Shown piece after piece: positions 21,768-31,350 of a DNA stretch of 64,000 nucleotides. Below the pieces are notes generated by a model, which ran no database searches, had not been told where the DNA came from, and worked only from the letters and a program-made list of their open reading frames with translations. The position numbers and the translations under genes are program-made. Position 1 is the stretch's first letter, and each line of letters starts with the position of its first letter. This DNA comes from Craspedostauros australis. Lineage: Eukaryota; Bacillariophyta; Bacillariophyceae; Mastogloiales; Achnanthaceae. Location of the stretch: assembly GCA_026770025.1 (NCBI GenBank), contig JAMXDE010000013.1, positions 744,001 through 808,000 of the forward strand, given 5' to 3'.

Positions 21768-23416
21768 CTACAGGCCAAAGAAATCGTCGAGGATGCCATC
21801 ATTGCCACCAGTGTCGCCACCACCCGTATCACCACCACCCGTATCACCACCACCAGCATTGCCACCACCGGTATCGCTGCCATCAGTGTCGCCGGCGTCG
21901 GCGTCGGCATCGACATCGGCGTCAGCATCGGCATCGGCATCATTGTCACCAAACCCAAAGCCAAAGCCAAACCCACCATCATCGTCATCAACGAAGATAT
22001 CGTATAGTGTCGAAAATAGATCGTCGTCGTCATCGGTGGACTCCCCGTTAAGAGCTTCGTCGAGCACCTGATGCAGCTCTGTGTCGTTGTAGCCTGGCCA
22101 GAAAGTGCGATGGAACTCATTCTGCTTGTACTCGGGAACATCATCGTCATCTGTTTGCTCGTGAGCTGCGAGAAACTCTTCCGCTTGCTGAGACACATAC
22201 TCATCGCTTGGGCTGAATTCGCAGTTGAAGCCGGCGTACCCATCATTGCACTGGCACGTCTGCGAGGTTTCATTTGGTGCTCCATTACTTCCGCAAACTT
22301 CACGGTGGGTGGTGAGATGTTGGTCCTTGGCCTGAGCCAATCCGGTGGTCCCAGGCTCGTGTCTATACAATGGACGTGTGCATTCCATAGTATAGACACT
22401 CTCGCCGTATATTCCGAATACCTGATCCAGCACCTCGCCCTCAGCGCCACTGGATGTGGACGAGCGCACGGAGAACCATTCCTTTTGGGTGGAAAGAAAC
22501 TCGTCGTGATCTCACTGAATGCCAAGCGCTTGGATCTGCGATTGATGTGCCAGTAGGCATGTAATGGGCGTGTCTCCGTGCGTCGCAGACGTCTGAGGGT
22601 GCTCCTGTCCCAAAACACGCTCAGCCATCTGGATCCAGCGTACAGAATCACTGCTGTCGCGTTCGAAGAAGCAAGATCAAGATCGGCTGAAAATGCCGGA
22701 CGGTCGTACAAGAAGAGGGTTTCGTTACCAGCCTCCTCGTCGCGGAAAGGTGTGACGCTGTACGATCTCCTGAACCCTGATGAATCTAATCCGTAGCGAA
22801 TCCAGCTCATTTCGGGACATAGATCCACTTCGTGATTGCAGTGTGCGCCGATGAAGCCCTCCTCGCATTCGCAGTACCGAGAGTTGCTGTTGCACCTGCC
22901 ATTCTTCAGCCCGCAGTCAGAATCTCGCGTGCATTGATGACACGATATGTCCAGATCCATCTTGTCGATGGCTCCCGTCCAGACGTTCCATCCCTGCAGC
23001 GGGGCATCCTCCAGGCTCGCAGCAGTGGTGATGGGGGATTACATCAACCAACCGTGCTCGCAGACCTTCCTAGATTCATCTGGAATGTTGTCGCGCATCG
23101 TGGGGATGGTGAACACCCATGCCTGCTCGTTCTCACAGTAGTAGAACATACCAGCCGTCCAGTCGCCCTTCATCCCATCCTGATAGTACACGGGTCTGCG
23201 GTTGAATGGTTTGTCCGTGTCCGATGCCTTGTACGTGCCGCTGAAGAACGAATATGCCAAGTTGGGAGTGGCCGCATCGACCTCTGTCTCATTGTGTCCC
23301 TCGTAGATGGAGGCCTGCCTGATGATGGGAGAGAAGAGGGAAATGTCACGCTCCGTTTCGTTGATGTAGATTGGATACCCCAGCTCCAGCACGGCGTCTC
23401 CCAGCGTGATGTACAT
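21768..23416 (-). pseudogene. EGF-like domain protein, broken by a stop and a frameshift
   Basis: Coding similarity runs from an ATG at 23416 to a stop at 21768. The N-terminal part ends in an HGWLM motif followed at once by an in-frame TAA (23039-23041), and the same frame continues with a matching SP...TAASLED sequence, so the stop lies inside coding sequence. Two cysteine-rich EGF-like modules follow (around 22800-22940 and 22230-22300). Near 22490 the frame shifts by one base: coding continues in another frame with KEWFSVRSS. The C-terminus is a Gly/Asp/Thr-rich low-complexity tail with repeated GGGDT units (about 21800-21900). Proteins with this HGWLM-plus-EGF arrangement are, from memory, common and secreted in diatoms. 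The nonsense codon plus the indel makes this a recent pseudogene, unless both are sequencing errors. Confidence 0.62.
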
Positions 23417-23968
23417 TGCTGTTTGTTTGATTCATGACTGTCTGTGTGTATGCTGTTGGTGGTAGCGTCTGTATGTCTATCTGTGTTTGTGCCAGTTCGA
23501 AACCACGTCAGTGGAACAATGAAAACAGCCATCCAAGATGTCTGATCAGACATACTTTGGACATATTGTTAGATTAGTCCGATTAATCAATCAATATCCA
23601 GTTCAGACTCATTCGATCGATGCGCATGTCGCCCCATCCAGTCGTGTTTTGGTTGCACAGAACATGGCAAACAGAAGCAACGACAAAAAGATTCGATCGA
23701 GGCTGTTGCGACGGCTTTTGCTGTTTGTCCGTTTTGCGACATCGTGGCAGGTCGGGTTTGAGACGGGCAGATCGACCACCATTCCGGTGGTTGCGAGGTT
23801 TGCGAACTGGCGCTTTGCCAGCTTTGACCAGACGAGCATGGCGCAGTATGGCATTGTACGGTGCCATAAACAAACACAGCCCTCCAGCGTGCGACTATCA
23901 CATCCGCAATACGTAGGTACGCACAATCCTTGTGATCCACATCAACGCCGGACAGCCCAATCCCAACC
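23417..23968. other. intergenic region between divergent genes
   Basis: I see no supported gene in these 552 bases. The segment separates the EGF-like pseudogene (minus) from the cysteine-domain gene (plus). Several overlapping short frames occur on both strands without recognisable features. Confidence 0.4.
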
Positions 23969-25204
23969 ATGCAAGCCACCACCCAACCATCGAACGAAGC
24001 AGCATTGACGATGATCGCAGCGCCAACCTGGGGCAGAATCCGGCCGCTCGTGATGATCCTGTCGTGCGCCGCAGCGATGATGGCACCGGCCTCCGCGGCA
24101 AACGTGGAGCTCACGACGGAGCAGTGCGAGGCCGGAGTGGCGCAGCTGCTGGAGGACAACCCGAAGCTGCAGCAGGCCGCCACCAACATGATCAGTGACT
24201 TCGATATGGAGCCCACGGATGGCGGCTTGGACCTCAAGGTGCCGCAGGCCGACATCGATGCCTATGGCCCCCTCTGCGCCAGCGTGGGAGGCGAGCTGCT
24301 GGGCATCAAGGACGACGTCTTTGATTGCACGAAGAAAGGTACGGGCGCGGTGGTCAAGGTCGAGATCGAGAACCTGTACGACTGCTTCCCTTCTGGTTGC
24401 GACGGCTATCCCGTCGAGCAAAAGGCCACCGATCTCTGGAAGGGGTACGACTTGGAATGCGTTTTGGAGACCACTTCGGGTGGTGATGGCGGTGGCAGCG
24501 CCAACGCGAACAGCGGAACCGGCGCTGGAGGCAACAGCGGCGGCACCGGCATAGGCGCGAACAGCAACTCGGTCCTCGACAAATGGCAGACCTGCCAGGA
24601 TGAAACGGATACGCTCATGAACAACAACCCCGCAGTCGCCGCAGCCCAGGAGAAGTACGGCAACGACATGGAGCTCACCGTCTCTTTCACCAAGATGGGC
24701 ATGGACTTTCCAAAGACCGACATCTCCGCCTTGACTGCCGCGTGCAAGACGGCGGGCGGCATCATGCAGGGCTTTGACAACGACGTCTTCGATTGCACGA
24801 AGGACGGTCAGCACATGGAGGTCACCGTGAAGCACATGTACGAATGCATGGCGCCCAGCTGCGACGGCTTCCCCGTGGAACAGCTCCTGCTCGCCATCTG
24901 GTCCGACATGAGCCTCGCGTGCACGTTGGAGAGCTCCAGCGGCGGCGGCACGCCGGCAGGAGATCCCGACAGCGTCGACACGGAACCCCTCGGTGACGCC
25001 AAGAACTCCGATGGTGGTGGCAAGTCGAAGAAGTCGGGTGGCATCTTCGTCATGTTAGTCATTGCTGGCGTCGCCGCGTTCGCTGTCAAGCTCACCTTCT
25101 TCAACGGCAACAGCCGCGGCAACGGGGCATCCCAAACAGACTACGAAATGTCGCAGGTCCGTTTGGAAGAGATAGATGACTCTCCTTCCAGGCCAATCGT
25201 TTGA
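23969..25204 (+). CDS. secreted, membrane-anchored protein with a duplicated six-cysteine domain
   Basis: The protein has 411 residues from the first ATG, or 397 from the ATG at 24011, which places the hydrophobic signal peptide (ending ..APASAA) nearer the N-terminus; both starts are possible. Two homologous domains follow, at about residues 52-168 and 210-322. Each has six cysteines, a DDVFDCTK or NDVFDCTK motif, a CDGYPVEQ or CDGFPVEQ motif, and a final EC/AC-x-LE. A Gly/Ser/Asn-rich linker joins them. Near residue 357 lies a transmembrane helix (GGIFVMLVIAGVAAFAVKLTFF), followed by a short cytosolic tail, so this is a type I surface protein. I do not recognise the domain. The gene is GC-rich and ends 307 bases from the convergent PrsW-type gene. 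Confidence 0.78.
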   Translation: MQATTQPSNEAALTMIAAPTWGRIRPLVMILSCAAAMMAPASAANVELTTEQCEAGVAQLLEDNPKLQQAATNMISDFDMEPTDGGLDLKVPQADIDAYGPLCASVGGELLGIKDDVFDCTKKGTGAVVKVEIENLYDCFPSGCDGYPVEQKATDLWKGYDLECVLETTSGGDGGGSANANSGTGAGGNSGGTGIGANSNSVLDKWQTCQDETDTLMNNNPAVAAAQEKYGNDMELTVSFTKMGMDFPKTDISALTAACKTAGGIMQGFDNDVFDCTKDGQHMEVTVKHMYECMAPSCDGFPVEQLLLAIWSDMSLACTLESSSGGGTPAGDPDSVDTEPLGDAKNSDGGGKSKKSGGIFVMLVIAGVAAFAVKLTFFNGNSRGNGASQTDYEMSQVRLEEIDDSPSRPIV

Positions 25205-25511
25205 TCTGTGTTGCAACGTCCGAAACAGGGTAGGCACTCGGAGCGATGAGCAGTCCACCCCGAAAGGCCATAATCTATCCACACATAAACTCTAAGTCTA
25301 TATAGTATTATACTCTTCTTCCCACTTGTACCAACACTTCTCCTTGTCGCGCAGAGTACTCAATGGCACTAGAGGTACGTATACTCCGATGTTGACGCAT
25401 CCATGCCCTCAGCGATTCATCGCACTCATCTCTAACAGTTAATTTTCAACACTCTATCTGCAGTCCAGCAGTTTATCGTACTCGTACGATCAAGGTTACG
25501 CGACAGTTTCC

Positions 25512-28003
25512 TTAGACGACCTGATTGGAAAGCGTGGTCGCCGTTGGTTCGTTGACGATGTTGGATCCTGCATCCTTCTGCTCCAACCTCCGTTGTTGCG
25601 CCGAGGCAAAGATCTGATAGTAGGCCAACCCAGCCAGGAAGATGCCCATGGCGATGGAGAATGCTGGCGGTGCGCTGTCATCATCGAGCGCGTCGTCGTT
25701 TTTGCCGTCACCGCCGTCACCATAGACGGCGGCCAGAACGAATAGGACGAAATCGTAGAGACCATGGATGAACCAGGCCGGCAACAGAATGCTGCCGAAA
25801 TCCATCGTCGCGCGATGCTTGCTCGTATCTTCCAATTCGCGACGACACACGCCGATGGATTGGATGGCGGCACAGACGGGATGCAACGGCAGGATGGAGC
25901 GCGCGACCAACGTCGAGATTTCGGATGAGGCACCCGGTGGCGTGTAAACGAAGATGTACATGAGATTCTCGGAACACGCAAAGCCCAATGCGACGGTGAC
26001 CATGGCGATGGTGATGGCGGCGCCTTTCGAGACGCGGTTCAATGATTCCGGTTCAGGCGTGGTGGCTGGTTTGTCCGTCTCGTTTGTATTGCGATCCGTT
26101 CCTTCGAAGAGGACGGTCGCGGATTTGCGACGCATCGTGTTGGCATCGAAGACGTCCTGCAGATCCGGGTGCTCGACCATCCAGAAGCAGAGATGCTTGG
26201 CCATCTCTTCCACGAGCGCGGCGACGAGGAAGGAGTTGAGGAATGCCCAGAGGATCTTTTGGAAGATGATGAAGCCATCATCGTCCTTGTCGATGTCTTC
26301 CGAGATGCCCGTCACGGCAGAACCATCGAGGGCGTTGCCAGTATCATCCTCGAAGAACGCGGCACCGATGATTTCCGTGACGATCAAGATGACGGACAAG
26401 GCGGTGCTGACCGCAACCTCGTACACCAAGGCCATGCTCGTGCAGATGACGAAGCCGGAAGCGAAGTACTTGACGATGGCATCCATGGAGATGTCGAATC
26501 GGTTGCCGGCCCAGTACACGAAGTACAGAATGACGATCGGTTGCAGAAGGGTCGCAATGAGCTGTCGTCGGTGTAATAATGGAGTTGGGAATAATTGGAG
26601 AGTTTTGGCACGTTCGGTGATCGGAAAGATTGCGAAAGTGCGGAAGGAAGCAAGGAGACAAGATGTTGTGAGGGATACATTCGTGTTGCCGGTTGCGTGG
26701 AAGGCTGTATGAATGTATGAATGCAGGCATGAATGTATGGTATCAGTGAGTCTCTCGGCAACCACCCAAACAGCCAGCGAGCAAATCAGAATGCCACACA
26801 CCACTGCGAGTACATGGGATAAAGACGCTCGAATACTCGTATAATACATTGCAGCAAAACGACATATTGACAGCACAGTCGTAGGAGCGCGCAAACACCC
26901 TCACAAACACCCTCACAAACACCCTCACAAACACCCTCACAAACACCCTCACAAACACCCTCACAAACACCCTCACAAGCACTCTCACAAACACCCTCAC
27001 AACGACTCACGATCAAGAACTGCCAAAATTGAACCGTCGTGAAGGGAAGCAAGGTCCAAATCAAGACGAACGCCACGATGGCAAAGACCGCCGCGAGCAA
27101 TCGCCTGGAAAGTGTGGACATGGCGGACATATGCGACACGAGGCTGTGTTCGCACATATCGCGGATCTGCTGAATCGCAGGAATGTACTCTTCCCACGGT
27201 TGAAACGTGATGTAATCGCGACGCCACATCGAGCGTTCCACGAAGGTGGATTCCGCGGTATCGACCATGGCGACGAGATGACGATGCTCCTGCGCCGTGG
27301 AGCAGATGCCGTAGCACATGCACCAGCACGAGCAGCACGCGTCGCAGCACATCGATGCCAGCAGCCGCCACAGTTTGGCGCAGAAATCGTGATGCACGCG
27401 GTCCTTGCTGAGATCGCGGCCGGGGAACGAGGCGTGGTCATTCTTGTAGCACGAGCAGCAGGCATGGTCGCCGGTGATCTGCTGCTTGTGGCGGTGCAGG
27501 AAGACGTGGTAGGGCCTGTCGTTGAGGAGATCCATCTGCGTGAGCTCGGTGGCATCAGCTGCGCCCAACCCACTTCTGCTATCGTCAGTCATCTCAAACA
27601 TCGTGTAATGCAACGTCGCCAACTGCCGACGACTCGCATAGCGGGCATTGCGAAAGCCGCACAGCAGCACGGCGACGGCCACGCACAATCCCAGCTGCAC
27701 GTAGGCCACGACGTCGTCCGGCAGCACGTCCCCGATGCGCGAGGTGCTGATGAGGACGACGCCGCCGACGAAGACGACGGCCACGGCCAGCACGAGCGGG
27801 CGTTCCTTGTAGGACTTGGGGATCGTGCCATCCATCATGTACTGGTTGCGCTCCCACAGCCAGATGCCGCAGCAGGCCAAAGCGCAGGCGTCCGATTGGT
27901 GATGCGATCGCGTTTGGAACATGTCGCACATGGACGACGACAGGAAGGGCGGATGGCGCGTCGTGCGTGGCGCCTCATCGTGGTCGGTGACGGCGTCGCT
28001 CAT
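25512..28003 (-). CDS. PrsW-type intramembrane protease-like protein, two exons
   Basis: Exon 1 is 28003-27011 and exon 2 is 26561-25512; splicing at phase 0 gives about 680 residues. The donor is a perfect GTGAGT and the acceptor is CGACAG. The ATG at 28003 is chosen because the coding-like GC-rich sequence begins there; the frame is open to 28165. Exon 1 encodes a Cys/His-rich loop (CCSCYK, CCDACCSCWCMCYG) between hydrophobic helices. Exon 2 carries about eight helices with the PrsW pattern: a VEEMAKH glutamate pair near residue 446, SENLMY near 528, HP in PLHPV, and HGLYDF near 595. PrsW-family proteins are glutamic-type membrane proteases related to the Rce1/CAAX group. Substrate and compartment are unknown. 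Confidence 0.8.
26562..27010 (-). other. intron of the PrsW-type gene, containing a minisatellite
   Basis: This 449-bp intron runs from GTGAGTCGTT to ..CCGACGACAG. Its first 120 bases are nine 12-bp units, each of which on the transcribed strand begins GTGAGGGTGTTT and so resembles a splice donor. Because the unit is a multiple of three, the exon 1 frame stays open through the array and stops at 26786, so an unspliced transcript would encode a protein lacking the protease part. Confidence 0.75.
26893..27000 (+). repeat. 12-bp minisatellite, nine units
   Basis: Nine units of AAACACCCTCAC lie end to end. Eight are identical, or nearly so; the unit at 26977-26988 has two substitutions. The array begins ten bases inside the donor site of the intron. 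Confidence 0.95.
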
Positions 28004-28679
28004 GTTGTCGGCGTCGTTGTTGCTGCTATTGCGAAGTGGCAGTCTCGTCGAACCGCTTTCTTGTGGCAAGTTGTGATGATGGCAGCAAGTGTGCCTCTCG
28101 TTGTGAAACTTGGCGACGATCTTCGTCCATCTCCCGCTCCGTGCTCTTTCGTGCAGAATGTGCATTCGTGGCGCGCATTGCGACGATTGGCATTTCTCAG
28201 ATTCGCTTTCGCAAAAACTGTTTCTTCTGCGCCAACAGAACAGTCATTTTGATAATACGGGATTGAACGTGCTCGTGATTCGCAATTGAGAGTGTCCGTC
28301 CAAAATAAGGTATGATTTCGGAGGTTTGGAACAAAATTGAGCAAACTTGTGGCGGAATGAAGCAACGAAGCAAGAGCGTACCATCGAGTTGACTCAACAA
28401 TCAATGAACGAGGCAGAGGCCACGATGCTACGCTGTGCTGTGCTGCACTGTGCCATACATTGCGGAGATCGCAGATAAGAGTGTGATTGACACGACCATC
28501 ATGCGATTTGCTGCGTTGAGTTGTTTCACTTTGATCTAATGTATTCTTGTATCACTCTCTCATGTTGTGACGAACGCCAAGGCATTTTTAATGAGGTCTG
28601 GTCGGAACCGTGAAGCAAAGGAAAACATAACAGCACTCGGTTGCTTTACATCCCGGCGAGTCCACCTTGCCACACATCG
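28004..28679. other. intergenic region upstream of the PrsW-type gene
   Basis: No gene is supported. It contains the 5' region of the PrsW-type gene and the 3' side of the next minus-strand gene. A TGCTGTGCTGCACTG repeat-like stretch lies near 28430-28450. Confidence 0.4.
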
Positions 28680-29405
28680 CTACTCCTTCACAACCGCGAC
28701 GTCGTCTTGATACAAACAAAACGGCGCGGCGTTGCGCATGCCGCCCGTCAGATGCAGGCATCCCATCCCGATCATGACCTTGCCATCCGTGTTGGGAACG
28801 ACGCGCAATTCATCTTCCATGGTCTTCCACAGCGATATCGGCTGCTGGTAGTTGGAATATTTCAGATGCAGCGACGCCTTGTTGGGTTGCATCAACGACG
28901 GCTCGATCGTGACATCGAAGCCGTGCTTTTCAATGTCCTGTTCAAATCGGTTGGCGCCTTTGGTATCGCCCAGCCGCTTGCCCAGCCATCGTTTTTGGAT
29001 GCCGCCGAACAAGACGTGCGTCATGATGTTGGAAACCTGATTCATGATGGGCCCGTTGTTGTCCAGCAGCAGGCCGTTCCATGTGCCGCTTGCGGTGGCG
29101 GGCGGCGGCGACGCGAGAAAGAGATGCAGCAAATCGTTGCGATTCATCGCCTGCAGCAGACGCGTCGCCTCGTCGATGGACAGTGGCGATTGCTGTTGTT
29201 GCGTCGACTCGAACTGCGCAAGGAGTGGGATGCTGCATTGCGGCGCCGCACCGTCGGTGTCAACCATGATGCCAACGGCAGTTGCGTCTGCTGCCTTGTG
29301 CATCTTCATGATGCTGCTTGTCTGGATGATGTTGCGCAGCGAGCTCCCACCAAGGACGGTCACGGTGGCGCACAGCGCGGCTTTCGATGCAAGTGCGATC
29401 ATCAT
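28680..29405 (-). CDS. unknown protein, 241 residues, possible signal peptide
   Basis: The frame begins with ATG-ATG at 29405 and ends at 28680. The first 20 or so residues are hydrophobic (IALASKAALCATVTVLGG) and could be a signal peptide or anchor. The C-terminal 140 residues look well ordered: GTWNGLLLDN, then MTHVLFGG, WLGKRL, a YSNYQQPISLWKTM-DELRVVPNTDGKVMIGMG stretch and AAPFCLY. A pattern of WxGK followed by DELR..P and GxG resembles uncharacterised lipocalin-like proteins of algae, but I cannot name a family with confidence. It faces the sulfotransferase-like gene across a 580-base divergent region. Confidence 0.7.
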   Translation of the reverse strand: MMIALASKAALCATVTVLGGSSLRNIIQTSSIMKMHKAADATAVGIMVDTDGAAPQCSIPLLAQFESTQQQQSPLSIDEATRLLQAMNRNDLLHLFLASPPPATASGTWNGLLLDNNGPIMNQVSNIMTHVLFGGIQKRWLGKRLGDTKGANRFEQDIEKHGFDVTIEPSLMQPNKASLHLKYSNYQQPISLWKTMEDELRVVPNTDGKVMIGMGCLHLTGGMRNAAPFCLYQDDVAVVKE

Positions 29406-29985
29406 CGTCGCTGGATTGTTGCACTCGTGCAGTATTTGAGTTCAATGAGAAGAGCAGGAGAGAGGGAAGGAGAGGAGGGAAGTCCGTGTTTGGAAGTGTG
29501 GTGATGCAATTGTCCACCACCGAGTGACCTTGCGCGAACAGGACATGTCGTGCGTGAGTATCCACGACGTTCTGCTGTGATTGGATCCATCATCAACGTG
29601 AACGAGAATTTGTGAGGTGTTTCATTGAAGTTGAAGTGGTCGAAGGAATCAACCTTCAACAATTCGATTCCGCGTCATGATCGGCGAAAACGGAAAGGGA
29701 GGAATGGATGACCACACCATCAACACGTCACCGAATTGTGACCGCAACAACACACCAACTGTGTTGCCATGTTCTGCACAACGGCAACAACCTCCGATCT
29801 GCAGACAACGGTGGGCAATTCCATCAACCAACCAACCAATCAACCAATCAATCAATCATCTGCCATATTGTATGCCTGCTAATCCATGCCATCATTGCAA
29901 CGATAGAGTAGAGAGTAGCATTGCGCAAAGCAGGGAAAAGCAGAATCGAACAGAGCGAAGCAAACAGAGCAGGGCAGAGCATCGA
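29406..29985. other. divergent promoter region
   Basis: This 580-base region lies between the starts of a minus-strand and a plus-strand gene. An open frame extends from 29677 into the plus-strand gene, but its sequence (repeats of AACCAACC and AATCAATC) looks like a leader. No specific element is recognised. Confidence 0.4.
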
Positions 29986-31350
29986 ATGATGGATGGTGCG
30001 CAGCAATCAGCATCGATACCACTCCAAACGGCCACGAATCAGCCTGCCATCTCCGCTTCAACAACTTCACGACACGAGCAACAACGGCAATCGCTACATC
30101 TTCCCAAGGTTGCCATCCTCATCATTGTGTTCGTGCTGACATTCAGCAATCTTGCACAATTGAAATCGACGGCGACGGTGCCGGTCATACAATTGCAAGA
30201 TCAGCCAATTGCGCGCACGCGAGCAGGAGATGAGTATCAGAATGAGCCATCACAGGCGAGATCACACACTGCACAATCACCCGCATCAAGGTTAGGTGCC
30301 ACATCAGGATCGGCGACAGCGGAAGATACGGTCGCAAGCCAAAATCACATACGAAAGGATGCATCTACCAGCAATCGCAACATCGCAAGACGAGATGGGA
30401 GGAATGCCAACGTGAACAGCATCAGCAGCATCAACAAACGAAATTGGACCGCAATGGCGAAGCAACCACCCGTCCCAAAAACCAAATCGGAACAAGCGCG
30501 CAGAGACTTCTTCGTTTCCAAATTGAAAAAGACGAATGAATCATTGCGCCGGGAAGAAGACGCACCAACGCAAGCGCCCAAGTTGACGCGCCTGCCAACC
30601 CACCGCAACGTCACCTTCCTCCTACCCAAACCCATCTTCGTGGCGTCGTTACCAAAGAGCGGAACGACGTCGGCGTGGCGGTACTTTCTGTGCGGTGGGC
30701 AAACCGCATCGCATCTGTATGCCCGGCTTCCAGATAACACGACTATCAAGAGCGGGCATTGCATGATGCGCAACGAACAGAACGGCCGTCCATTGTTGGA
30801 AGGATGCGGCGATTACGATGTCTGGTCAGACACTGGAAGCATCATCGTCACGAAGCAACGGACCAAATGCTATTATCCCGCCGTCTACTCGTTGGACAAA
30901 TTCTACGAAGGCTACCCCAACGCCACAATCGTGCTCTTCAATAGGGACACGAAGGCCTGGGTCAAAAGCGCCAAGAAATGGGGCAAGGGGATGCTGACCG
31001 TGCGGTGGCAGCAGTGCGGCATGACCAAGGGTCGCAACACGACGGTGCTGACCAATTTCTACAATTGGCATAAGCAGATGGTGCGCGACTTTGCGCTAAC
31101 GCATCCCTCCTTGACGTATGTGGAGGTGTCGATCGATGATCCCATGGCAGGCGCCATCCTGCAGAATCGGACCGGGATTCCATCGACGTGCTTGGCCGAT
31201 TGCAAGCCGACATTTCGCAACAGATGCGATGTGAGTGGTCAGAAAGCTCAGGAAGCTCAGGAAGGAGGAGGCAGTGGTGTTGACGGCATTATTGGTGCTG
31301 GTGATACCAGTGGTGGTACTGGTGGCATTGACAACAATGGTTCAGTTTGA
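29986..31350 (+). CDS. sulfotransferase-like type II membrane protein
   Basis: The protein has 454 residues from the ATG at 29986 (ATG-ATG-GAT). The frame is open from 29677, but the upstream part is leader-like. A hydrophobic helix at about residues 41-58 (VAILIIVFVLTFSN) anchors a lumenal domain, as in Golgi glycan sulfotransferases. After a low-complexity stem comes PKSGTTS at residue 223, the PAPS-binding loop of sulfotransferases. NATIVLFNRDTKAWVKS then fits the second PAPS-binding strand with Arg/Ser. Several conserved-looking cysteines follow (CLADC, NRCD). The C-terminus is a Gly/Asp-rich tail. Such enzymes transfer sulfate from PAPS to carbohydrates; the substrate cannot be told from the sequence. 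Confidence 0.72.
   Translation: MMDGAQQSASIPLQTATNQPAISASTTSRHEQQRQSLHLPKVAILIIVFVLTFSNLAQLKSTATVPVIQLQDQPIARTRAGDEYQNEPSQARSHTAQSPASRLGATSGSATAEDTVASQNHIRKDASTSNRNIARRDGRNANVNSISSINKRNWTAMAKQPPVPKTKSEQARRDFFVSKLKKTNESLRREEDAPTQAPKLTRLPTHRNVTFLLPKPIFVASLPKSGTTSAWRYFLCGGQTASHLYARLPDNTTIKSGHCMMRNEQNGRPLLEGCGDYDVWSDTGSIIVTKQRTKCYYPAVYSLDKFYEGYPNATIVLFNRDTKAWVKSAKKWGKGMLTVRWQQCGMTKGRNTTVLTNFYNWHKQMVRDFALTHPSLTYVEVSIDDPMAGAILQNRTGIPSTCLADCKPTFRNRCDVSGQKAQEAQEGGGSGVDGIIGAGDTSGGTGGIDNNGSV

Noticed and set aside
28641..29504. Long plus-strand frame opposite the 241-residue gene
   Set aside because: The antisense of a well-ordered minus-strand protein. The plus-strand product has no coherent pattern.
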